Shown in pieces: positions 55,267 through 64,000 of a DNA stretch of 64,000 nt. The position numbers and the translations under genes were made by a program. The number at the start of each line of letters is the position of its first letter. Positions within the stretch are counted from its first letter, which is position 1. The stretch spans positions 1,426,001-1,490,000 of the forward strand of contig NZ_CP081864.1 in the NCBI RefSeq assembly GCF_019797845.1, written 5' to 3'. The notes under the pieces are model-generated. The model was not told the DNA's origin and did no database searches. It saw only the letters and a list, made by a program, of their open reading frames with translations. Origin of the DNA: Symbiopectobacterium purcellii. Lineage in GTDB: Bacteria; Pseudomonadota; Gammaproteobacteria; Enterobacterales; Enterobacteriaceae.

Positions 55267-55325
55267 TGTCCGTACATTTTAAGTTGTTCGTACATTTAAA
55301 CGTGCTTGTACGTAAACAATAGTAC
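55267..55325. promoter_or_regulatory. Array of GTAC-centred repeats, candidate GntR/HutC operators
   Basis: TGTCCGTACATTT (55267-55279), TGTTCGTACATTT (55285-55297) and TGCTTGTACGTAA (55303-55315) start exactly 18 bases apart. A fourth GTAC lies at 55322-55325. They sit midway in the divergent GntR-lyase region. Regular spacing of less than two helical turns suggests side-by-side repressor binding and control of both promoters. Confidence 0.7.
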
Positions 55326-55442
55326 AGACCGGTGAGTACCGATGTGCCTGTCATGCCCGTTAACAGTATTGGCTTACTGACAACCCCATTGCGGCATGAC
55401 AGGCGCAGTTTATCACTCTTACTCTCATTTCAGGATGCTTTT

Positions 55443-56795
55443 ATGGCTGCGAATGTGCTTGATTCCGTACTGTTTCGTGATGCATTTGGCACGCCAGCAA
55501 TGCGTGCCGTTTTTGACGACCACGAGCTGATTAGAAAATATGTCATTGTTGAGATAGCGCTCGCCAAAGCGCAGGCGCGCTGTGGTGTTATCCCCGAGGC
55601 GGCGGCGCAAGAGATTGCCCAACGCTGCAATGCCGATACGCTGGATTTTGATCTGCTGCGTCATGAAACTGAAATTGTTGGCTACCCGATTCTGCCCCTG
55701 GTGCATCAAATCTCCAAACAGGCGGGTGAGTCCGGTGGGTTTGTTCACTGGGGCGCTACCACCCAGGACATCATGGACACCGCTGTCGTTTTGCAAATCC
55801 GCGATGCTTTTGGACTGATTGAGAAGGAAATCAAAACATTACGTGGGACGCTTGCCGGCCTGGCACAGCGTTACCGCACTACACCGATGGCGGGGCGCAC
55901 CCATTTGCAGCAGGCGTTGCCGGTGACCTTCGGCTATAAAGCGGCAATCTGGCTTGATATGTTCGATCGCCACCAGGAACGCCTCGATCAGGCGCGTCCC
56001 CGCATTCTGGTGGGGGAATTTGCCGGTGCCGCCGGAACCCTGGCCTCTTTGGGGGATAAAGGCCTGGACGTTCAGAAAGCGCTGATGGAAGAGTTGGGAT
56101 TGGGTGTACCTGTCTCAACCTGGCATGTGGCACGCGATGGGTTTGCCGAAGCAGTTAACCTGCTGGCGCTGATGACCGGTTCGCTGGGCAAGATTGCCTA
56201 TGACGTGATGTTGATGGCATCCAATGAGTTTGGCGAACTGTATGAACCCTTTGTGAAGGGGCGCGGTGCCAGCAGCACCATGCCGCAAAAGCGTAATCCT
56301 ATTTCGAGCGAACTGATGTTGGCATATGCCAAAGGTGTGCGGCAGCAAGCCGGTTTGATGTTAGACGCGATGGTGCAGGATCTCGAACGTGCCACCGGGC
56401 CGTGGCATGCCGAATGGATCGCTATTCCGGAAAGCTTTATTCTCTCCGCCGGCGCGCTGCATCAGGCCAACTTTATGCTCAGCGGACTGATCGTGGATGA
56501 ACAGGCGATGGCGCGTAATCTCGATATGACCAAAGGGCTTATCGTCGCGGAAGCGGTGATGATGGGGCTGGCACCTTATATTGGCCGACAGGATGCGCAC
56601 GATATCGTCTACGATGCCTGTCGCATTGTGAATGAGAAGGGGGGCCGACTGGCGGATGTGCTCAATGCGATGCCGAACGTGGCGGATCGTTTGGCTCCGG
56701 AATTGATTGAGCGTTTGACCGATCCGACCAACTATCTCGGCATGGCACCAGAAATGGTCGATCAGGTGCTGAAAAGCTCTGCCAGCCGGTCTTAA
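55443..56795 (+). CDS. Aspartase/fumarase-superfamily lyase (PcaB/PurB-like)
   Basis: Encodes 450 residues from the ATG at 55443 (CAGGATG ribosome-binding site), where MAANVLDSVLF starts; a 37-codon longer reading runs through the operator region. Superfamily signature GASSTMPQKRNPISS (near residues 274-289), HWGATTQDIMDT (near 100) and GRTHLQQALP (near 148), with the catalytic serine in the first. Sequence pattern is closest to 3-carboxymuconate cycloisomerase/adenylosuccinate-lyase-like proteins of catabolic clusters. PurB itself is usually elsewhere. Paired with a dicarboxylate/tricarboxylate transporter, so it probably splits an imported C-N or C-C compound to fumarate or isomerises a carboxylate. 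Substrate unknown. Confidence 0.85.
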   Translation: MAANVLDSVLFRDAFGTPAMRAVFDDHELIRKYVIVEIALAKAQARCGVIPEAAAQEIAQRCNADTLDFDLLRHETEIVGYPILPLVHQISKQAGESGGFVHWGATTQDIMDTAVVLQIRDAFGLIEKEIKTLRGTLAGLAQRYRTTPMAGRTHLQQALPVTFGYKAAIWLDMFDRHQERLDQARPRILVGEFAGAAGTLASLGDKGLDVQKALMEELGLGVPVSTWHVARDGFAEAVNLLALMTGSLGKIAYDVMLMASNEFGELYEPFVKGRGASSTMPQKRNPISSELMLAYAKGVRQQAGLMLDAMVQDLERATGPWHAEWIAIPESFILSAGALHQANFMLSGLIVDEQAMARNLDMTKGLIVAEAVMMGLAPYIGRQDAHDIVYDACRIVNEKGGRLADVLNAMPNVADRLAPELIERLTDPTNYLGMAPEMVDQVLKSSASRS

Positions 56796-56834
56796 TGTCC
56801 GGCGTTCACCCGCTCTACGTATGAGGAGATGATT

Positions 56835-58255
56835 ATGTCATCCGATTCATCCACAGGGAAAAAGGTGTTCGCCGTGGTGGTGCCCATTGTATTGGGCATC
56901 GCTATCTGGCTTGCTCCCGTACCTGCCAACCTTTCTCCCCAGGCATGGCATATGTTCGCCATTTTTGCTGCTACCATTGCAGCCATCTTGACGCAGCCAT
57001 TGCCCTCGGGGGCGGTGATGTTGATCGCGCTTTGCGTGGCCATCTTCACCCAAACGCTTACCGAAGCAAAAGCGCTGTCTGGTTTTGCCAGCGGCACGGT
57101 GTGGTTGATTTTCTGCGCTTACATCCTGTCTCTGGGGTTTGTCACTTCAGGGCTGGGTAAACGTATCGCCTATAAAATGCTTTCTTTGTTTGGCGGCAGC
57201 AGCCTGGGTATTGCCTATTCATTGTGCATTTCCGATTTGATCATGGCACCCGCGATGCCTTCGGTAACCGCCCGTTCGGGGGGATCATCTTCCCCATTGC
57301 GCGTTCTATCAATACCGTATTGGGATCGACACCGGGTGAAAGCGGTAAAAAGATCGGGGATTTCCTGACCATGGTCTGCTTTCAGTTTACGCCGATTACC
57401 GGTGCCATTTTTCTGACCGGGATGGCAGCGAATCCGCTGGTGAGCAGTCTGGCAAAAAACTCGCTTGGCGTTGAAATCACCTGGAGTGGCTGGTTCATTG
57501 CTGCAGTGGTTCCCGCGCTGGTCTGTTTTTGTTTGATGCCATTATTGGTGTACAAGTTGGTGAACCCTGAACTGAAGCGCACGCCGGAAGCGAAAGCGAT
57601 GGGACGTGAGGCGCTCTCTCAGTTAGGCCCCATGACCACAACGGAAAAGAAAGTGGCGTTTGGTTTTCTGTTGGCATTGGTGGGATGGGGAACCAGCCTG
57701 ATCACCGGCCTGTCCGCGACATCGGTAGGGTTAGGGTTGGCGGCGTATCTGTTTGCCGTCGGCGCCGTGGATTGGAAAGCCTTACTGAAAGATCATGCGG
57801 CCTGGGACACGGTTATCTGGTTTAGCGTTATTATCAGTCTGGCTACCGGGCTTTCCGATCTGGGCTTCATCAAATGGATGGCGGGCTTGCTGGGCAACCT
57901 GATCCAAGGGTTTGGTGCCATGCAGACCTTTGTGCTGCTGGGCGTGCTCTACATCTATGTGCACTACCTGTTTGCCACGGCTTCCGGACATGTCGCTGCC
58001 CTTTATGTGCCTTTTGCGGCCACGGCCATTGCTGCGGGGGCACCACCGATGATGGTTGCCATCTGTTTCGGGATTTTCAGTAATCTGATGTGGGGCAATA
58101 CCGAATATGGGGGTGGGCCGGGGCCTATTTATTTCGCTCAGGGCTATTTCACGCGACCGCGCTTTTATAAAATTAACGCAGCGGTGGTCACCTTTAACGT
58201 AGTGCTGACCTTCAGCGTGGGCTTGCTGTGGTGGAAACTGCTTGGCTTCTATTAA
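56835..58255 (+). pseudogene. DASS-family divalent anion:Na+ symporter, frameshifted in a G run
   Basis: Start at 56835 after GAGGAG. Reading breaks near 57278-57283, a run of six G: the first frame gives ARSGGSSSPLRVL and ends at 57366-57368. The homologous frame resumes with GGIIFPIARSIN and runs to 58255. The DASS signature (APAMPSVTARSGG then IIFPI) is restored by one extra base in the run. The joined protein would have about 474 residues, close to the family's size (citrate:succinate/dicarboxylate carriers of the YflS/CitT type). Rest intact, with the C-terminal signature PEYGGGPGPIYF as NTEYGGGPGP near 410. Because the lesion is in a homopolymer, phase variation, sequencing error or true decay are all possible. 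Confidence 0.88.
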
Positions 58256-58311
58256 TGTAAAAGCGGCGTTTTGCTTCATCCGCACCTGATGAGAGTGACA
58301 ATACGCTAAGA

Positions 58312-58342
58312 CAGGTTGCCTTAAGCGGTATCAGGCAACCTG
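58312..58342. repeat. Inverted repeat between convergent genes
   Basis: CAGGTTGCCT (58312-58321) and AGGCAACCTG (58333-58342) are perfect arms with an 11-base centre, between the convergent DASS and diguanylate-cyclase genes. No T run follows on either strand; a bidirectional transcription barrier is possible. Confidence 0.5.
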
Positions 58343-58395
58343 CCTCGCACAGAGTGCTAATCCCCTGCAGGGCAGGCAGTGCTCGAAACCGCCCC

Positions 58396-59805
58396 TTACT
58401 GTACCGTTCGATTGCGGCCTTCCCGTTTGGCGATATACAGATTTTTATCAGCGGCAGAGAAGAGTTGGTGCACATGCTGCGTCAAGTCCATCGCTGAAGC
58501 GGGCGCATAGGCTATACCGATGCTCACGGCAACGGATACCGGTGAGCCATGAATGATGCAGGGCGTGTCGCGAATTCGCATGCGCAAATGCTCTGCTAAC
58601 GCAAAAAAGTCCTGCTCTGAGAAATCAAAACAGACTGCCGCAAACTCTTCTCCACCGATGCGGCTCACCAGTCCCGGTTCAGGGATGGATTGTTGAATCA
58701 GATTTGCGACGTGTTTCAATACCTGGTCACCGTTATCGTGGCCGTAACTGTCGTTGATGGTTTTGAAGTGATCGATATCAACCAGCATTATATTGATGGC
58801 CGCTTGGCGATAGCGGGGTATTTTCCCGTAACGGTTTAACGCATCGTTAAAGCCATAGCGCGAAAGCAGGTGAGTGAGGAAATCGTTGCTGGCCTGCATC
58901 AACAAGCGTTGATTGAGCTGGCGGATGGTTTTGGCGTTCATGGCCATCAGCAACGGGCTAAAGATGATAGCGGCGATACTGATACGGGCGATGGTGATCG
59001 CCTGCATAAACAGCTCATCCTGATGGTCATAAATCCCCTGAACATGAAGCGCTGTCGCGATCAGTTCAACAATACCCGTGCACAAGGTAATCAGGCGTAT
59101 CGCCCACAACGGATACACGATGGCACACCAGGTGAGCGCAGGCAGGGGGTACGCTAAAATGGCAATCGGCCCAACCAGCATGCCCAATCCCAGTGACAGT
59201 ACAAGAAACAGTAGGGGGATGCTGCTGCGCCAGTCAGCGTTGGGCATACGCAATGTGAAATCGCTGCGCAGTGTCAGCAGTAACGGCAAAAATAGCACTG
59301 CGGTGTAAAACTGGTCACTGAACCAGTTGAGCACATCCTGTTGAAATGGTTGACGTGTTTGCCCTGCCATGTGTTGCGCGAACGCGCCGACCAGCGCACA
59401 GCAAAGGGCGGCGATCATACAAGAGGCAAACAGGTGTAATGAGGAGGTGATATCGGCTTCTTGCTGGCGATATCGTTCTGGCCAACGCAATAATTTGACC
59501 AGCACAAAGATAAACACCAGATTGGCACTATTAATAGTCAGGGCGCTGACGCCCCAGCCATAAATCAGGCTGTCTTGCGCGATCATGGCGCTATAGGCAA
59601 CGCAGTAATACCAAGGGGTATTCAGACTGCGACAGCGATAAAACAGGGCAGCAACCAGAATGTTGACGGGCCAGAGAACAGAGAGATCGATGCCTGACAT
59701 ACGTGCATGTGAACCTAACATGCAGCCCAGTAGTGTCAAAATAAAAACGTTAATGCTATTTAAAAGCACATTGTCACTTTTAAACAGTGTCAGGTTTACA
59801 TGCAT
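58396..59805 (-). CDS. MASE1-like membrane sensor diguanylate cyclase (GGEEF)
   Basis: Encodes 469 residues from the ATG at 59805, or 476 from 59826, whose ribosome-binding GGAG lies too close. N-terminal part (1-290) has eight or more hydrophobic helices in a MASE1-like pattern. The C-terminal GGDEF domain (310-465) has an intact active site, RIGGEEFAAVCF, plus VDIDHFKTINDSYGH and SVGIAYAPA. No RxxD inhibitory site five residues before GGEEF is seen; there LVSRIGGEEF has no aspartate at that place. Makes c-di-GMP in response to an unknown membrane signal. Unlike the dgcC-like gene it is whole. Confidence 0.9.
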   Translation of the reverse strand: MHVNLTLFKSDNVLLNSINVFILTLLGCMLGSHARMSGIDLSVLWPVNILVAALFYRCRSLNTPWYYCVAYSAMIAQDSLIYGWGVSALTINSANLVFIFVLVKLLRWPERYRQQEADITSSLHLFASCMIAALCCALVGAFAQHMAGQTRQPFQQDVLNWFSDQFYTAVLFLPLLLTLRSDFTLRMPNADWRSSIPLLFLVLSLGLGMLVGPIAILAYPLPALTWCAIVYPLWAIRLITLCTGIVELIATALHVQGIYDHQDELFMQAITIARISIAAIIFSPLLMAMNAKTIRQLNQRLLMQASNDFLTHLLSRYGFNDALNRYGKIPRYRQAAINIMLVDIDHFKTINDSYGHDNGDQVLKHVANLIQQSIPEPGLVSRIGGEEFAAVCFDFSEQDFFALAEHLRMRIRDTPCIIHGSPVSVAVSIGIAYAPASAMDLTQHVHQLFSAADKNLYIAKREGRNRTVQ

Positions 59806-60012
59806 AATCTCTGCCCATTTCTCCACCGGATAGTGCTCTGCCTTTCAAATAGCGTGCAATCATACACGTAAGCCCAGGAGCAAACAGTACTCTGCATGAA
59901 ACATGCTGGTTTTTAACGTATTGTTTTTGATCACAGTAGATGCAAATTCTCGGCATTTCGGTAAAAAAAGCCGCTAATAGCGGGATAGAAAATCCTTTTT
60001 AGCGCTAGTGTT

Positions 60013-60191
<179 letters not shown>

Positions 60192-60246
60192 ATCCAGAAT
60201 ACTGCGTGATGGCATGCGCATACTTTTTCACTGTCGGGAGTTCACC

Positions 60247-60819
60247 ATGAGAATAAAACAGGGTATGTGCGGATTGTTGCTGATGCTGCCGCTGTATGGC
60301 TTGGCACAGGCGACGAGTTCCGACGTTATCGAGGGTTTCACTACGCAGCAAATCGCCGATATGCTACCGAAAACGCTGGATGGCTTGCAGCGGCGCACGG
60401 TTGAAGTTGTCTCTGATTACCATACGTTTCAGGTGGAATACGTTGATCCTGCTACCATGCGTAAAGTGCTGGTCACGCTTTATACCTTACCGGCAGATGC
60501 AAAAGGCAACATCCCCGTAGCCTCCAGCGATCGCGATCTGGATGCAGTGGTCGCCAGTGCTGAAAAAGAGATGTTGCGTCAGCGTATCAAACCGGAAATG
60601 AAAGATCTGGCGGCGCCGGATGCGCCCCGGTTTCGTTGCCTGCAAACGATAATGAATGAAAAAGTGGTGCACCAGGTGTGCTCGACCTTGTTTAAGGGGC
60701 GGGTGCTGGAGATTCAACCGGTTACCATGGTAAACGACAAAGCTTATGCGCCAGCGATGCAGCGCGGTGAGGAATGGGTCATAAGCCTCGGTAAAATCAT
60801 GAGCAATGCCGTGAAATAA
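60247..60819 (+). CDS. Hypothetical periplasmic protein
   Basis: Encodes 190 residues from the ATG at 60247 (GGGAG ribosome-binding site, 8 bases). A longer open frame from 60160 starts within the ERIC element and is not real. Signal peptide MRIKQGMCGLLLMLPLYGL with cleavage after AQA (about residue 22). The mature part has no known motif to me; it holds two cysteines (FRCLQT and HQVCST, near residues 137 and 152) that could form a disulfide. Single gene with its own terminator. Family not recognised. Confidence 0.72.
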   Translation: MRIKQGMCGLLLMLPLYGLAQATSSDVIEGFTTQQIADMLPKTLDGLQRRTVEVVSDYHTFQVEYVDPATMRKVLVTLYTLPADAKGNIPVASSDRDLDAVVASAEKEMLRQRIKPEMKDLAAPDAPRFRCLQTIMNEKVVHQVCSTLFKGRVLEIQPVTMVNDKAYAPAMQRGEEWVISLGKIMSNAVK

Positions 60820-60829
60820 CGTGGAAGAG

Positions 60830-60854
60830 CAGGCTGGCTTGGCCAGCCTGTTTT
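60830..60854 (+). terminator. Rho-independent terminator after the periplasmic-protein gene
   Basis: CAGGCTGGC (60830-60838) pairs perfectly with GCCAGCCTG (60842-60850), TTG loop, followed by TTTT. It stands between two convergent genes. Confidence 0.88.
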
Positions 60855-60857
60855 GCA

Positions 60858-61454
60858 TCAGTCAGGGTTTTCTGTCCAGTCAAATTCCAGTTGTCGGGCG
60901 GTTCTTTCTGCCAATTCGCGCCCCGCAAAACGCTCAACCAGATGCAGGCTCATATCAATGCCAGCAGAAATCCCTGCTGAGGACACCAGCGCCCCTTGAT
61001 CAACCCAGCGCACATCACTTTTCACGTCTACCGTAGGGAACATCGTCTTCAAATCGGCAATGTCTTCCCAATGGGTGGTTACCGAACGGTGGTTGAATAG
61101 CCCGGTTTTTGCGAGTAAAAAAGCACCAGTACAAACAGATGCCGTAATGGTTGTTTGCGGGGTTTGGTGGGTAAGCCAGTCAATAACCGCGGGTTTTTCC
61201 ATCTCCGCGGTAACCACCCCTCCGGGGACGATCAGACAATCCAGTGCAGGATGATCGCCAAGGGCGTAGTCGGGATCGATCTTTAATCCGGCACGCGCAC
61301 GCACTGGCACACGCTTCTCTCCGAGCGTGAACACACTAAAACGCGGTTCGGGTCCACCCGCCACACGCGTTGCGCAGGTAAAGACTTCATAAGGCCCTGC
61401 AAAATCTAATACCTCAACATTATCAAAAACATAAATTCCAATTTGCAGCGTCAT
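60858..61454 (-). CDS. DJ-1/PfpI-family protein (isonitrile hydratase-like)
   Basis: Encodes 198 residues of the DJ-1/PfpI fold. The nucleophile elbow is ITASVCTGAFLLA with Cys108; an aspartate, D17 in VEVLDFAGPYEVF, matches the active-site aspartate of isonitrile hydratase, and THWEDIADL is typical of the same group. It resembles the amidase-like half of GlxA regulators but has no C-terminal HTH domain, so it is an enzyme and not a regulator. Cyclic or isonitrile substrate unproven. Confidence 0.85.
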   Translation of the reverse strand: MTLQIGIYVFDNVEVLDFAGPYEVFTCATRVAGGPEPRFSVFTLGEKRVPVRARAGLKIDPDYALGDHPALDCLIVPGGVVTAEMEKPAVIDWLTHQTPQTTITASVCTGAFLLAKTGLFNHRSVTTHWEDIADLKTMFPTVDVKSDVRWVDQGALVSSAGISAGIDMSLHLVERFAGRELAERTARQLEFDWTENPD

Positions 61455-61708
61455 TGCCAGCTCTCCGCAGGAAGGGTCATCCCTTGGATGGTATAACCTG
61501 ACGCAGAAAAAAGAAATGTCAAGCCAGCAAGAACATAGTGCTTATAGACAGGGTTGTGGTAGCTGCTTATTCCGAAAATTAAGAAATTCTACATATTTTC
61601 GTACTGCCATTATCACTCTGTTGTAGTATATGCTGGTATGTATTTCTTGTTTACTTGGTATCAAATTTCGGCACGCTTTATTGCGTGCCACTTTAGCGTG
61701 AGGTATTT

Positions 61709-61942
61709 ATGCAACGACAGAAGTGGTTTAGCGTGTTTGTCCTAACTATTCTGCTGATGACGACAGGAACCTGGACTTTGCACTTTTTCCTTGATGGTGG
61801 GGTTGTCAAAGGGATTGCCTGTTACTTTGTAAAACTGATGAGCGGAATTACACCACTGGCGGCAATCCGCTCTGTGGTTATGCCCCAACATGGCCCTAAG
61901 ACCATGTTGGGACGCCAGAAGAGTCTTACTGCACGACCCTAG
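61709..61942 (+). CDS. Small hypothetical membrane protein
   Basis: Encodes 77 residues, preceded by GTGAGG 8 bases before the ATG. It contains one or two hydrophobic segments (FSVFVLTILLMTTGTWTLHFF near 7-28, and GIACYFVKLMSG near 36-47) and a basic tail. No homologue is recognised. It ends 14 bases before the convergent katG. Could be a real small inner-membrane protein or a chance frame; the ribosome-binding site favours the former. Confidence 0.5.
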   Translation: MQRQKWFSVFVLTILLMTTGTWTLHFFLDGGVVKGIACYFVKLMSGITPLAAIRSVVMPQHGPKTMLGRQKSLTARP

Positions 61943-61955
61943 CTCCGAACAGCCG

Positions 61956-64000
<2,045 letters not shown>

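Noticed and set aside
55267-55325. Considered a mini CRISPR array
   Set aside because: Repeats are only 13 bases with 5-base gaps and no cas genes; an operator array fits better.

Overview
The window reads as chromosome of an enteric gammaproteobacterium (Enterobacterales, plausibly Pectobacteriaceae-like). Support comes from close resemblance to Escherichia coli families in dcd-asmA, yegH, wza-wzb-wzc behind a JUMPstart/ops leader, galF, gnd, yjbEFGH, amn and mgtA, and from an ERIC element. The genus is not fixed by what I can see.

Layout. 1-6403: end of dcd, asmA, then dcuC and an mntA-hepT toxin-antitoxin pair placed between asmA and yegH, which are neighbours in E. coli. 6404-22568: a Wzy-dependent exopolysaccharide/capsule locus. 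It has the RfaH/ops leader, a WecA-like initiating transferase, wza, wzb, wzc, an ATP-grasp ligase coupled to an N-(carboxyethyl)amino-acid synthase-like dehydrogenase, wzx, a broken wzy, three glycosyltransferases, galE, a UDP-glucuronate 4-epimerase and ugd. From about 12.0 to 20.3 kb the DNA is visibly much richer in A+T than its flanks, as expected for an exchanged glycan-specific segment. 22569-25612: an IS3-family remnant and an opposite-strand rmlA-rmlC-rmlD set without rmlB. 25801-28276: galF and gnd. 28685-33915: yjbEFGH and a dgcC-like cyclase gene. 34848-40999: an RpiR regulator, a PotABCD-like ABC importer and a metal-site-deficient M24 hydrolase. 41059-43135: a methyltransferase and a PchR-like regulator that diverge across a Fur-box-like site. 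43207-45585: Tat-exported beta-carbonic anhydrase and amn. 45797-50957: a GH31 glycosidase, MFS transporter and LacI regulator. 51018-54047: mgtA with an mgtL-like leader peptide. 54467-58255: a GntR/HutC regulator, an aspartase/fumarase-superfamily lyase and a DASS transporter. 58396-64000: a MASE1-like diguanylate cyclase, a periplasmic protein, a DJ-1/PfpI protein and the 3' part of katG.

How the genes work together. ugd and the 4-epimerase make UDP-GlcA and UDP-GalA. The transferases build a lipid-linked repeat, Wzx flips it, Wzy should polymerise it and Wza/Wzb/Wzc export it. The most unusual part is the translationally coupled ligase and opine-synthase-like pair. I propose that it makes an N-(1-carboxyethyl) amino acid and amidates it onto a uronic acid of the polymer.

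A second theme is gene damage. wzy has several frameshifts, yjbH one, the DASS gene one (in a G run), dgcC has an in-frame TGA, katG an in-frame TAA, and amn lacks an internal block of about 39 codons. Three of the six hit biofilm-polysaccharide functions. Either the strain is losing these genes or the assembly has local errors; reads would decide.
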